A stretch of 55,945 nucleotides of DNA, taken from Fibrobacter sp. GTDB taxonomy: Bacteria > Fibrobacterota > Fibrobacteria > Fibrobacterales > Fibrobacteraceae. Made by a program: the position numbers and the translations under genes. Positions within the stretch are counted from its first letter, which is position 1. Each line of letters starts with the position of its first letter. Below, piece after piece: positions 1-8,028 of this stretch. The DNA is taken from positions 1 through 55,945 of the forward strand of contig JAGAAW010000075.1 of the NCBI GenBank assembly GCA_017615055.1, in the 5' to 3' direction. Under the pieces are notes generated by a model. It was not told the origin of the DNA, ran no database searches, and saw only the letters and a list, made by a program, of their open reading frames with translations.

Positions 1-359
1 ACTACTGCTACAGCCTCGGTTTCACCGCCTCCGTGCTCGCCTTCAACAAGATGAACGGATACATGAGCTCTGTGCGTGACCTCTCGAAGGGTATCGAAAA
101 GTGGACTGCCGGTGGCATTCCTATCACCATGATGATGAACATCGAACGTCGTCACGGTGCCGACAAGCCGGTGATCCAGAAGGCTCTCGTTGAACTGAAC
201 GGTGCTCCGTTCAAGTTCTTCGCCAAGAACCGCGACGTTTGGGCCAAGACTGAATCCTACACCTACCCGGGTCCGATCCAGTACTGGGGTCCGAGCGAAG
301 TTTGCGACGTGACCAACTTCACGATCAAGCTCGAACGCGGCGCCCTCAAGGTGAAGTAA
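1..359 (+). CDS. PPi-dependent phosphofructokinase, 3' end only
   Basis: This is the C-terminal part of a long-type diphosphate--fructose-6-phosphate 1-phosphotransferase, which phosphorylates fructose-6-phosphate reversibly with pyrophosphate in glycolysis. The reading frame is open from the left edge (first full codon at base 3), so the start lies outside. Visible family features are a Gly-Tyr-Met-Ser segment, Trp-x-Ala-Gly-Gly-x-Pro, a Met-Met-Asn-Ile-Glu-Arg-Arg-His-Gly block and, near the end, Pro-Gly-Pro-Ile-Gln-Tyr-Trp-Gly-Pro, which long PPi-PFKs share. It ends in TAA and is followed by a structured intergenic stretch and a strong terminator. The assignment is from motif recognition of the last 119 residues; an ATP-dependent relative is less likely. 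Confidence 0.8.
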   Translation, partial: YCYSLGFTASVLAFNKMNGYMSSVRDLSKGIEKWTAGGIPITMMMNIERRHGADKPVIQKALVELNGAPFKFFAKNRDVWAKTESYTYPGPIQYWGPSEVCDVTNFTIKLERGALKVK

Positions 360-372
360 GACTCGTTTCTCG

Positions 373-450
373 GAGGCGTCTGCTTCGTTGCCGCGCCCCT
401 CACGTATTCTTATACGCTACGGGGCACGGACGCCTGGCATTCACTCTCCG
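373..450. repeat. Nested palindromic intergenic element
   Basis: Several inverted repeats are nested here: CGGAG (371-375) with CTCCG (446-450), GGCGTC (375-380) with GACGCC (429-434), a CCCC/GGGG pair inside, and CGTAT/ATACG around a four-base loop. The whole could fold as one long branched hairpin. It lies between the phosphofructokinase stop and its terminator. It resembles a dispersed palindromic element, but no second copy is seen in this window. Confidence 0.4.
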
Positions 451-471
451 ATAAACATCGTCTAAAGTTTT

Positions 472-509
472 AATCTCTGCAGTTTTTCTGCGGAGATTAT
501 TTTTTTTTG
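472..509 (+). terminator. Rho-independent terminator of the phosphofructokinase gene
   Basis: An 11-bp stem (472-482 with 488-498, one G:U pair) has a five-T loop and is followed by a run of nine T. It is on the plus strand, downstream of the phosphofructokinase gene. Confidence 0.85.
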
Positions 510-538
510 CGGGTAGCGGATGCACGGCGCCCGCCTTA

Positions 539-1831
539 TTACATATAAAATCCTACGAGTCCGAGGGTCGCGACGCAAATGAGCGCGACTGCAACGGCAA
601 TTGGCTTGCGCATGGATTTCGCGCCGAGGAAAAACACCATGCCGCCCTTGGTCAGCGTGTTGGCAATACTCGCCAGCAGGAGAGCCAAAATCAGTTCCCG
701 AACGGGTAGCCCCGCCTTCAGGTTCATATCTATCACGGAGAATGCAACCGCATCCATCTCGGCGGCACCCCCGAGGAAACTGCAGGCAAGGAGCGCACCC
801 GCACCCAGGTACACGCGGGCCGCGTTCGCCACAAACATCACGCAGGTAAATACCACACCGAACTTGATGGCAGGCAGCAGCCGGAACGGGTTCGAGAAGT
901 CAGAACCCTTCGGGTTATGGCTCCGCGACGCCTTAAACTTGAGGTAGGCGGCGTACCCGAGGGCAGGCACGGCCGGGAGCAACAGCGGGAGCGCGAGTGG
1001 GCGTGCAAGCGACACGCTCAGGAACACGCAAATCAGGTACAGGCGCACGTACATCACCGCCCAACTGAGCACAATCCCGAGGGTAAAATCGGACGCATAG
1101 TCCTCGTTATCGCGGCTACGCCCCGCAAGGTTAAGCGTGAGGGCGGTGCTGCTCGCAATACCGCCCAGGAGGCCGGTAAGCCAGATTCCCTTCCCCGGGC
1201 CCACAATCTTGATGAGCACGTAGCCAACAAAGCCAATACCCGAAATGAACACCACGAAAAGCCATATCGTGTGCGGGTTCAGCACTTCGAGGCCCGGCGG
1301 GCCATACGCCTGGTTCGGCAGGAACGGCAGAATCAGGAGCGATATGACCGCGAACTTTACCGTCGCAAGGATATCTTCCTTGGAAAGTTTCTGCGCGAAG
1401 GTATGCAGTTGCTCCTTCGCCGAAAGTATCCAGAGCATTACGACGACTACGATACACGATTCAAGGAGACGCCCAAACCAGCAAAGCGCCCCAAGGAGAT
1501 AAACGACAAGCACCGCTATGCTCGTGGTGATGCCGTCGGTCGTGACCAGAGGGCGGCCATCCTGCGGGCGGTGCTCTATCGCGAAAGATATGTGCGAGGC
1601 CATCAGCAACATCCCGATGACGACAAAACCCGTAACGAAGGGAGCGACACCGGTCATCAAGTTCGAAAGCATCGCCGTCATGACACCCGCAAGGCCCACG
1701 AGCGTAAACGATCGGACACCGGCCGGATGATGATCCGACTGATCCGAATACGTATGCTCGCGCTGCAGGCCGATAATCAGCCCGATACCGATTGCAGCCG
1801 CAAGGCGGTAAAACAAGTTAAAGTCCAACAT
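539..1831 (-). CDS. MgtC/SapB and DUF4010 family membrane protein
   Basis: This 430-residue protein is strongly hydrophobic throughout, with about ten or more predicted membrane segments. The N-terminal third shows the MgtC/SapB pattern: an Ala-Ile-Gly-Ile-Gly-Leu stretch, Gly-Leu-Gln-Arg-Glu, and Gly-Val-Arg-Ser-Phe-Thr. The C-terminal two thirds match the DUF4010 type of transmembrane domain that is often fused to MgtC. Family members sit in the inner membrane; the transport substrate of the fused form is not established. The ATG at 1831 is preceded by AAGG. The gene lies alone, after the folA terminator on the same strand. Confidence 0.75.
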   Translation of the reverse strand: MLDFNLFYRLAAAIGIGLIIGLQREHTYSDQSDHHPAGVRSFTLVGLAGVMTAMLSNLMTGVAPFVTGFVVIGMLLMASHISFAIEHRPQDGRPLVTTDGITTSIAVLVVYLLGALCWFGRLLESCIVVVVMLWILSAKEQLHTFAQKLSKEDILATVKFAVISLLILPFLPNQAYGPPGLEVLNPHTIWLFVVFISGIGFVGYVLIKIVGPGKGIWLTGLLGGIASSTALTLNLAGRSRDNEDYASDFTLGIVLSWAVMYVRLYLICVFLSVSLARPLALPLLLPAVPALGYAAYLKFKASRSHNPKGSDFSNPFRLLPAIKFGVVFTCVMFVANAARVYLGAGALLACSFLGGAAEMDAVAFSVIDMNLKAGLPVRELILALLLASIANTLTKGGMVFFLGAKSMRKPIAVAVALICVATLGLVGFYM

Positions 1832-1850
1832 AACCTTAATCTATACAAAA

Positions 1851-1876
1851 AAAAGCCCCCGAGCCAAGCCGGGGTT
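1851..1876 (-). terminator. Terminator downstream of folA
   Basis: On the minus strand a CCCCG/CGGGG stem is followed by a run of eight T. It lies between folA and the MgtC-like gene and most likely ends the thyA-folA transcript. Confidence 0.7.
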
Positions 1877-1916
1877 TACAAATCGCGGAAATGTTATTCC
1901 AAGTTGTAGCACTCAA

Positions 1917-2016
1917 GTCATCCTGGAGGTCGGTACGACCGACGGGATCCATACACTTTTTACAAGTGTTTGATTCAAGACGTATGGATTCCGGACGCTT
2001 CGCGTCCAGAATGACG
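1917..2016. repeat. Two facing copies of the ATCC...AGGAT palindromic repeat
   Basis: Two copies of the window's main dispersed palindrome sit in opposite orientation. The first (about 1917-1950, inverted) has a GGTCG/CGACC stem at 1928-1932 and 1936-1940. The second (about 1985-2016) has a perfect GGACGC/GCGTCC stem at 1993-1998 and 2002-2007 around a TTC loop. Between them lies a small CACTTTTTACAAGTG palindrome. The stems differ in sequence but both pair fully. Confidence 0.7.
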
Positions 2017-2029
2017 ATGGAGGCTTAAA

Positions 2030-2515
2030 TTACCTTTCCCAGACCTCGAATACCGTCGGGAAATCATTCTTCTCGTCGGCCGGGAAAGCTTCTTCGCTTA
2101 CCTTGCGCCAACCCTCGCCCCAATCCGGGAAGAACACATCACCATCTACGTCAGATTCCACGCGGGTCACGTACATCTTCTTCACGAGCGGCATCGCATC
2201 GCGGTACACGGCGGCGCCGCCAATGATAAAGCACTCACTCTCGCCGGCGGCGCTAGCCTTGTTCAAGGCCAGTTCGAGGCTACCGCAAACGATGCAGCCC
2301 GGGGCCTCGAACGCCGTGTTCCGCGTAAGCACGTAGTTCGTGCGGTTCGGGAGCGGTCGCCCGATATCATCGTAGTTCTTGCGTCCGAGGATAATGGAAT
2401 GCCCGGTCGTGATGGCCTTGAAACGCTTAAGGTCGGCGGACAGGTGCCACGGCAGGTGACCATCACGACCAATGACGTTGTTTTTTGAAATTGCGACTAT
2501 TGCAGAGATAAGCAT
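2030..2515 (-). CDS. folA: Dihydrofolate reductase
   Basis: This 161-residue protein reduces dihydrofolate to tetrahydrofolate with NADPH, refilling the folate pool consumed by thymidylate synthase. The family pattern is clear: Ile-Val-Ala-Ile-Ser-Lys-Asn-Asn-Val-Ile-Gly near the start, Leu-Pro-Trp-His-Leu with the substrate-binding tail, Ile-Leu-Gly-Arg-Lys, the Asn-Arg-Thr-Asn-Tyr-Val-Leu strand, and a Gly-Gly-Ala-x-Val-Tyr NADPH-loop segment. Length is normal. It lies 66 bases downstream of thyA on the same strand, and the gap holds one palindromic repeat, so the two are probably co-transcribed. No strong ribosome binding site is seen before the ATG. Confidence 0.95.
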   Translation of the reverse strand: MLISAIVAISKNNVIGRDGHLPWHLSADLKRFKAITTGHSIILGRKNYDDIGRPLPNRTNYVLTRNTAFEAPGCIVCGSLELALNKASAAGESECFIIGGAAVYRDAMPLVKKMYVTRVESDVDGDVFFPDWGEGWRKVSEEAFPADEKNDFPTVFEVWER

Positions 2516-2531
2516 ATTAAACCATTCTATA

Positions 2532-2575
2532 GATCCTTCGACTTCGGCGCTTCGCGCCTTCGCTCAGGATGACAC
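2532..2575. repeat. ATCC...AGGAT palindromic repeat between thyA and folA
   Basis: A full copy of the dispersed element: GATCCTTCGACTTC frame, central perfect stem GGCGC (2546-2550) and GCGCC (2554-2558) with a TTC loop, then CTCAGGATGACAC. It fills most of the thyA-folA gap. Confidence 0.8.
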
Positions 2576-2581
2576 AATAAA

Positions 2582-3394
2582 TTAAACTGCAATCGGGGCC
2601 TTGATGGTCGGCCACGGGTCGTAATCCACAAGTTCAAAGTCCTCGAACTTGAATTCGAACAGGTCCTTGATTTCGGGGTTCAGTTTCATGGTCGGGAGTT
2701 TGCGCGGAGTGCGCGTCAGCTGTTCCTTCGCTTGTTCAAAATGGTTGGCATACAGGTGCGTATCGCCGAGGGTATGGATAAACTCGCCCGGCTCGTAATC
2801 GCAGACCTGTGCGAGCATAAGCGTAAGCAGCGCGTACGATGCAATATTGAACGGCACGCCGAGGAACGTATCGGCACTGCGCTGGTACAGCTGGCAGCTG
2901 AGCTTGCGCTTGCCGGACTTCCCTACACCACCCACGTAGAACTGGAACAGGCAGTGGCAAGGCGGCAGGGCCATCTTGTCGACCTCAGAGACGTTCCAGG
3001 CACATACCAGATGCCTACGCGAATCGGGATTGTTCTTGAGACTGTTAATCAGGTTCTGAATCTGGTCGATATGGCCGCCATCAGGGGTTGGCCAAGAGCG
3101 CCACTGGTGACCATAGACCGGGCCCAGGTCGCCGTTCTCGTCGGCCCACTCGTCCCAGATGGTCACCTTGTTATCGTGCAGGTACTTGATGTTCGTGTCG
3201 CCCTTCAGGAACCACAGCAGCTCATGAATAATCGAGCGCAGGTGCAATTTCTTTGTGGTAAGGCAAGGGAACCCCTGCGAAAGGTCGTAACGGCACTGGC
3301 GGCCAAAGACACTGCGCGTGCCCGTGCCCGTACGGTCAGAACGGTCCACGCCATTTTCAAGAATATCTCTGAGTAAGTCTAAGTATTGCTGCAT
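2582..3394 (-). CDS. thyA: Thymidylate synthase
   Basis: The 270-residue protein methylates dUMP to dTMP with methylenetetrahydrofolate and yields dihydrofolate, the substrate of the neighbouring folA product. It matches classical ThyA along its whole length. The N-terminal Arg-Thr-Gly-Thr-Gly-Thr phosphate loop is present, the catalytic Cys is at about residue 146 in Leu-Pro-Pro-Cys-His-Cys, and Arg-Ser-x-Asp-x-Phe-Leu-Gly-x-Pro-Phe-Asn is the dUMP-binding block. The last residues are the usual Ala-Pro-Ile-Ala-Val. Having ThyA plus FolA indicates the folate-oxidising route, not ThyX. Confidence 0.97.
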   Translation of the reverse strand: MQQYLDLLRDILENGVDRSDRTGTGTRSVFGRQCRYDLSQGFPCLTTKKLHLRSIIHELLWFLKGDTNIKYLHDNKVTIWDEWADENGDLGPVYGHQWRSWPTPDGGHIDQIQNLINSLKNNPDSRRHLVCAWNVSEVDKMALPPCHCLFQFYVGGVGKSGKRKLSCQLYQRSADTFLGVPFNIASYALLTLMLAQVCDYEPGEFIHTLGDTHLYANHFEQAKEQLTRTPRKLPTMKLNPEIKDLFEFKFEDFELVDYDPWPTIKAPIAV

Positions 3395-3450
3395 ACTGGT
3401 AATTTAATAAAATAGCACGAAGAATGAAAATCGCTGGGATGAAATGTATG

Positions 3451-3480
3451 GATCCCTGAGCCTTCGGCTCCAGGATGACA
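3451..3480. repeat. ATCC...AGGAT palindromic repeat upstream of thyA
   Basis: A short copy of the dispersed element with central stem GAGCC (3458-3462) and GGCTC (3466-3470) around TTC. The outer frame is GATCCCT and CCAGGATGACA. Confidence 0.75.
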
Positions 3481-3486
3481 ACGGGA

Positions 3487-3726
3487 CTACTCCCCGAACA
3501 GTTCCACGCGCTTGTACTGCTTTACGGCCTTGTCCTCGGCCACGGCCCTCTCGCGCATGAGCATGTTGAGCGCCTGCAGTATCAGGTCCTGCGTGTGCTT
3601 GGGCACGGGCTTCTTGCCCAGGCGGGCCTTCTGCACCATCTTGTGGTTCAGGTTTGCGGGGAGCTTTTCGACCAGGTCATGATTCGAGGCACCAAGGGAC
3701 TGCAAAATTTCGTCAAGTTTCGTCAT
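3487..3726 (-). CDS. Small conserved-looking protein of unknown function
   Basis: An 79-residue, basic, mostly helical protein. The start is placed at the ATG at 3726 because a TATATTT box ends six bases before it and no better start is seen; an upstream extension to 3771 would encode an unlikely Phe-rich tail. The segment from about residue 18 to 50 (Leu-Pro-Ala-Asn-Leu-Asn-His-Lys-Met, then Lys-x-Val-Pro-x-His-Thr-Gln-Asp) could be a helix-turn-helix, but I do not recognise the family. It lies upstream of thyA on the same strand, separated by a palindromic repeat. Confidence 0.55.
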   Translation of the reverse strand: MTKLDEILQSLGASNHDLVEKLPANLNHKMVQKARLGKKPVPKHTQDLILQALNMLMRERAVAEDKAVKQYKRVELFGE

Positions 3727-3732
3727 GCGGGT

Positions 3733-3739
3733 AAATATA
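3733..3739 (-). promoter_or_regulatory. TATATTT box 6 bases before the 3726 start
   Basis: TATATTT on the minus strand ends six bases before the ATG. No purine-rich ribosome binding site lies between. This is one of seven such boxes in the window at almost constant spacing and suggests a leaderless transcript. Confidence 0.5.
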
Positions 3740-4016
3740 AAAAAAGAAAAATGTGTGCGTAATACCTTCATTTGGGCATTTTAGCAGACTAAATCAATTA
3801 AAAGCGGTCAGTTGGTCTGCTATTTTGCAGATAAAGTAACCACATTTGTCTACTTTTTTAGAAAAACAAGGCCATCACAAGCACGTTTAACGCAGAATCT
3901 GCGCAGAAACGCTTCAAACAGCCCATATTTATTGCAGACAAAATAATTTTATACAGACCAAAAGACAGCCAACCAGGCATTTAGTCTGCTATTTTTGCAA
4001 ATTCAGTCTCTACATG
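3740..4016. other. AT-rich gene-free stretch with repeated GTCTGC/GCAGAC motifs
   Basis: No coding frame is supported here. The stretch holds a 13-bp inverted pair TAGCAGACTAAAT (3782-3794) and ATTTAGTCTGCTA (3979-3991) about 200 bp apart. Inside are a TCTGC/GCAGA palindrome at 3816-3831, GCAGAATCTGC near 3892, and further CAGAC or GTCT cores near 3847, 3933, 3953 and 4007. It may be a set of binding sites, or the remains of a decayed repeat. Confidence 0.45.
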
Positions 4017-4101
4017 AGAGATCCCCACCGAGGTGGCCATGCGCACTAAGCAACAAGTTGCTAAGTGCTGTCCGCCCGGATGCCGCGCGTCCAGGATGAC
4101 G
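4017..4101. repeat. Cluster of short palindromes including a degenerate ATCC...AGGAT copy
   Basis: Three small palindromes follow one another: CCACC/GGTGG near 4025-4036, an 11-bp stem with one mismatch around AA at about 4044-4067, and a degenerate copy of the dispersed repeat ending in CCAGGATGACG. They lie between the gene-free stretch and the OmpA terminator. Confidence 0.5.
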
Positions 4102-4116
4102 CTTTTACTCAAATAT

Positions 4117-4150
4117 AAAAATCCTCGAGGCTTGCACCTCGAGGATTTTA
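4117..4150 (-). terminator. Terminator of the OmpA-repeat gene
   Basis: A perfect 14-bp stem (4117-4130 with 4137-4150) surrounds a six-base loop. On the minus strand it is followed by TTTATATTT. It lies 23 bases past the stop of the large OmpA gene. Confidence 0.9.
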
Positions 4151-4172
4151 GTTTAGTTGTGATCAGACTCTA

Positions 4173-7139
4173 TTACTGGAACTCGGACTCACACTTGGTA
4201 CCGTCGTTCTCCGGCGTAGCGAAGTGCATTTCGATACGGCGGTTCATTTCGCGACCGTCTTCAGTGCTGTTGTCGTCAACCGGGCAGCTTGCACCGAGAC
4301 CCACGGCCTTGATGCGGTTCTTCTTCACGCCGAACTTGATGAGGGTCTTCATGACTTCCTGAGCACGCTTTTCAGAGAGCTTCTGGTTGGTCTTGTCCTT
4401 ACCCTTATTGTCGGTGTGGCCCTGGATAACAATGTTCAGTTCCTTATAGCTGTCATCTTCGACGAGCTTCTTCGCAACAGCCTTGAGGATGTTCTTGGCG
4501 TTGGATTCGAGCGTCGCCTTACCCGGCTTGAAGGTCACGCCAGTGAGCTTTTCGACAGCCTTCTTCGGGCAGCCGTGGCCGTCATCACCCGCAACATCCG
4601 GGCAACGGTCGAGGCCAGAGCAGACGCCTTCGAACTGCTTGAGGAGCTTCTTGGTGGACACCCATTCAGAGCAGACGCCATCCTTATCGGCATCCGGATC
4701 GTCGTCCATCGGGCAGCCCTTGTTCCATTCAGGACCGGCTTCGTCCGGGCAACGGTCAGTACCGTGACAGATATCCTTGAACTGGTCGAACATCTTCTGC
4801 TTGCCAACCCAGGCGTCGCACAGGCTGTCGCCGTCGGAGTCCGGATTTTCAGCCGGGCAGCCCTTGTTCCAAGCCGGGCCTTCTTCGTCCGGGCAGCGGT
4901 CGATGCCGGTACAGACATCCTTGAACTTGTCAGCCATCTTCTGCTTGGAGACCCATGCGTCGCAGACGCCGTCCTTATCGCCGTCCGGATCTTCGGCCGG
5001 GCAGCCCTTGTTCCATTCAGGACCGTTTTCAGTCGGGCACTTGTCGATGCCGTGGCAGATATCCTTGAACTGTGCCTGCATGTTCTTCTCGGCAACCCAG
5101 CCAGCGCAGAGGCTGTCACCGTCAACATCCGGGTTGTCCATCGGGCAGCCGTTGGCCCATGCTTCACCAGGTTCGGTCGGGCACTTGTCGATGCCGGAGC
5201 AGATGCCGTCGTACTGGTCGAGCATGTTCTTCTGCGTCACCCATTCATCACAGATGCCGTCCTTGTCAGTATCCGGTTCGCCGAGCGGGCAACCTTCGTT
5301 GGTGGCCGGGCCGAATTCGGTCGGGCACTTGTCGATACCCTTACAGGTCTTCTCGATGAACCATTCGTTCTTAATCTTTTCGTCTTCAGCGGCCTTCTCG
5401 AAGTAGAAGCCCATCTTCTTCTGGGTCACCCATTCGTCGCAGAGGCCGTCACCGTCGCTATCCGGATCATCCCACGGACAACCCTTGTTAGCCTTAGGAC
5501 CGGCTTCGCCCGGACACATATCGTAACCCTTACAGACGTTAGCGTAATCGCCAAGCTTGTTCTTGTCGGTTACCCACGGAGAGCACATGCCGTCAGCATC
5601 CGGGTCCGGATTGTCTTCCGGGCAACCCTTGTTGGCAACGGTACCCTTTTCAGCCGGGCAGCTGTCGATGCCTTCGCAGATATCCTTGAACTTCTTCTGC
5701 ATTTTCTTCTTAGAAACCCACGGATCGCAAACGTGGTCACCATCCGGGTCCGGTTCATCGAGCGGGCAGCCGTCTTCGCCTTCACCCTGTTCGTTCGGGC
5801 AAGCATCGATGCCTTCGCAGACATCGGCGAATTCGGATTCAAATCCCTTCTCGTTCACCCAAGCATCACAAACACCATCTTCGTCAGCATCAGGATTGCC
5901 GAGCGGGCACCCCTGGTTGAGGCGGTGGCCAAAGTCATCCGGGCAGTTGTCTTCGTTGTCGGTCACGCCGTCGCCGTCGCGGTCCTGCGGGAGCAGGAAT
6001 CCACTCCACGTGATACCGCCATAGACCTTAAACTTCGGATTGATAGACGTCCTGTACTCGAGGAAGCGGTTGTCGTTCTCCATAGCGCGGACAACCGTGA
6101 AGTTCGAGGGATCAGCAGCGTCGTAGCCCTTGCCCAGGGAGTAGGAACCACCCATGTGGAGGTCAAGACCGATAGGCAGGTGGAACACGACAGCACCGGT
6201 AAGATCCTTCACATCGAACTTCGTTCCATCGGCGAATTCATCCAGCTGGAACATCATGTAGTATTCCGCAAAGAGCGAAAGGAAATCCATGAAGTAGATT
6301 TCAACCGCAGCGGTCATGTACGGGTAAGAGAGGTAGTTCGTGTTCGTCGAGTAGACGTAGCCACCGTTCGCATGGATAAGGAGCGGGATAGCGTCAATCT
6401 TGTCGAAGTCGAGGGTTAAGGCGGCGCCTGCCTTCACGACGGTCGAACGAAGACCATAGGCCTGAGCCGAACCGGCAGTGGGATCTTCAACGTTCTTGTT
6501 GATGAATTCAGCCTCACGAATCCAGAGACCGTCCTTGGCCGGGTTCGACGTACCAAAGTTGCCTTCACCGAAAACAGCGAAGTCGACCGGCTGGTCTTCG
6601 GGGAGCGGGAGCCTGATCTTCAAGTCTGCCTTGAGGTTGCCGATGTAACCGATATTGGTGCCACCGACCTGGCCCTGCTGGCAATACGTTGCCGGATTCC
6701 CCGCTTCATCCTTTACGACATCGGGCAAACCCGTTGACTGGTTTATAGTCACCGGACAGCCCGTATTGTTCACCGTGAACTTGTCATAGTAAACAGGAAT
6801 ACCGACGCCCAAGTCAAAGTAGTGCCAAATGCCGATACCGAAACCGATCTGGGCACCCAAGGCGATATAGTCCTCGACCATGCCCTGGCGCAGCGGTGTA
6901 GCATAACCGATTTGAGGAAGCGGACCATTATAGCGTTCAAGTACACCTTCCGGAGCAATGTTGTTCACGTCCGTGGTTGCATCCATCAAACCATAGAAAG
7001 ACAGCTTTGAATGCCCAAGCGACTGGGCAGACTGAGTCTTGTTGACACCAACAAAACCGGTCTTGTTGATCGTCTGCGGATGGTCTGCAAAAGCCTGCAC
7101 GGCCATCGCTAGCGCCAATCCTGCTACTACTCTCTTCAT
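4173..7139 (-). CDS. Large OmpA-family outer membrane protein with ten thrombospondin type 3-like repeats
   Basis: The 988-residue protein starts with a signal peptide (about residues 1-18). Residues 20-385 look like a beta-rich outer-membrane domain. About 386-855 hold ten tandem repeats of roughly 48 residues, each built on Asp-x-Asp-x-Asp-Gly-x-Cys followed by Trp-Val, a helical spacer, Cys-x-Gly-x-Asp-x-Cys-Pro and Gly-Cys-Pro. The acidic part is the calcium-binding pattern of thrombospondin type 3 repeats; the Trp-Val spacer makes them longer than usual. The last 120 residues are an OmpA peptidoglycan-binding domain with Gly-His-Thr-Asp, a Leu-Ser-x-x-Arg-Ala block and Asn-Arg-Arg-Ile-Glu. 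AAGGAG precedes the ATG. It probably bridges outer membrane and cell wall, with a surface role possible. Confidence 0.88.
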   Translation of the reverse strand: MKRVVAGLALAMAVQAFADHPQTINKTGFVGVNKTQSAQSLGHSKLSFYGLMDATTDVNNIAPEGVLERYNGPLPQIGYATPLRQGMVEDYIALGAQIGFGIGIWHYFDLGVGIPVYYDKFTVNNTGCPVTINQSTGLPDVVKDEAGNPATYCQQGQVGGTNIGYIGNLKADLKIRLPLPEDQPVDFAVFGEGNFGTSNPAKDGLWIREAEFINKNVEDPTAGSAQAYGLRSTVVKAGAALTLDFDKIDAIPLLIHANGGYVYSTNTNYLSYPYMTAAVEIYFMDFLSLFAEYYMMFQLDEFADGTKFDVKDLTGAVVFHLPIGLDLHMGGSYSLGKGYDAADPSNFTVVRAMENDNRFLEYRTSINPKFKVYGGITWSGFLLPQDRDGDGVTDNEDNCPDDFGHRLNQGCPLGNPDADEDGVCDAWVNEKGFESEFADVCEGIDACPNEQGEGEDGCPLDEPDPDGDHVCDPWVSKKKMQKKFKDICEGIDSCPAEKGTVANKGCPEDNPDPDADGMCSPWVTDKNKLGDYANVCKGYDMCPGEAGPKANKGCPWDDPDSDGDGLCDEWVTQKKMGFYFEKAAEDEKIKNEWFIEKTCKGIDKCPTEFGPATNEGCPLGEPDTDKDGICDEWVTQKNMLDQYDGICSGIDKCPTEPGEAWANGCPMDNPDVDGDSLCAGWVAEKNMQAQFKDICHGIDKCPTENGPEWNKGCPAEDPDGDKDGVCDAWVSKQKMADKFKDVCTGIDRCPDEEGPAWNKGCPAENPDSDGDSLCDAWVGKQKMFDQFKDICHGTDRCPDEAGPEWNKGCPMDDDPDADKDGVCSEWVSTKKLLKQFEGVCSGLDRCPDVAGDDGHGCPKKAVEKLTGVTFKPGKATLESNAKNILKAVAKKLVEDDSYKELNIVIQGHTDNKGKDKTNQKLSEKRAQEVMKTLIKFGVKKNRIKAVGLGASCPVDDNSTEDGREMNRRIEMHFATPENDGTKCESEFQ

Positions 7140-7320
7140 AGAGTCTCCTTAAAAAACAGGGTGATCCCTAAACTAAACTACCATTAATATAATTTTTTTA
7201 ACAAACTTTATACTAAATACAGGTTCAAAAAGCGATGAAAAACACGCAAAAACGCACTTTTCGGCCATTGTTTCACTTTTTTTACAGCATTTCCCTGCGT
7301 TTTTTCAATAGGAAACCCAT

Positions 7321-8028
7321 TTAGACCGCCTGCATGCCGATATCGAGGTGCCTGACACCCCCCTCGAACATCTCATGATCGAGCCTGCACATGCTGGTGT
7401 AACCGCCCTTCCCCACGATGATGTGGTCGATTACCGGAATCTGGAGGACCTTGCCCGCGGCACACAGCACGCGGGTTATCGCGAAGTCCTGTTCGGAAGG
7501 TTCGGTGGAACCCGAGGGGTGGTTGTGCGCCAGTATCACCGATACGGCGCGATCCTCGATTGCCTTCGCGAAGGCCTCCCGAGGGGCGATAGGCGTCTGG
7601 TTCACGAGACCCGAGGTAACGTCGTGCACATTTATCACGTAGTTCGCCGAATTGAGCGTGACCACCACGAAATGTTCCTGGGGTTCGAACTTGAGGCCAG
7701 CAAGGCGCGAGAGCAGGTCTTCGGGAGCGATGACCGATACCGCCCGCGAAGAGAGTATATAGCGGCTTGAGAGCTCGAGGCAGGCAAGAATCTGGGTCGC
7801 CTTCACCTTGCCTAGCCCACGGATATGGCGCAGGCTTTCGAGCGTAGGGATTGTCGTTACCGAGGAGAGGTAGTCCGAAACGTGCCTGGAAAGTTCGAAC
7901 ACGCTGTTGTCGCGCGTGCCGCTACCGAGAATGAGCGCGATGAGTTCCTCGTTCGAGAGTGCGGTCGCCCCCTTCCGCTGGAGCTTTTCGCGCGGGAGAA
8001 ATTCCGTTTCTATTATTCCGTTTTCCAT
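7321..8028 (-). CDS. radC: RadC family JAB/MPN domain protein
   Basis: A 235-residue protein. The ATG at 8028 is chosen because AAAGGA sits just upstream and the family homology begins there. Residues up to about 90 include the helix-hairpin-helix part (Gly-Leu-Gly-Lys-Val-Lys-Ala). The C-terminal half is the JAB1/MPN metal-binding domain with a Glu upstream, His-Asn-His-Pro-Ser-Gly and a downstream Asp (Ser-Glu-Gln-Asp). The family was named for DNA repair, but its molecular function is unsettled. It stands alone; the upstream region is AT-rich and gene-free. Confidence 0.9.
   Translation of the reverse strand: MENGIIETEFLPREKLQRKGATALSNEELIALILGSGTRDNSVFELSRHVSDYLSSVTTIPTLESLRHIRGLGKVKATQILACLELSSRYILSSRAVSVIAPEDLLSRLAGLKFEPQEHFVVVTLNSANYVINVHDVTSGLVNQTPIAPREAFAKAIEDRAVSVILAHNHPSGSTEPSEQDFAITRVLCAAGKVLQIPVIDHIIVGKGGYTSMCRLDHEMFEGGVRHLDIGMQAV

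Noticed and set aside
4600..5950. Regular DNA repeats that could suggest a CRISPR array
   Set aside because: The period is about 145 bases and follows the protein repeats of the OmpA gene; there are no short identical repeats with unique spacers.
4224..6419. Long open frame antisense to the OmpA-repeat gene
   Set aside because: It is a by-product of the repetitive, biased codons of the OmpA gene; it has no ribosome binding site and no recognisable protein.
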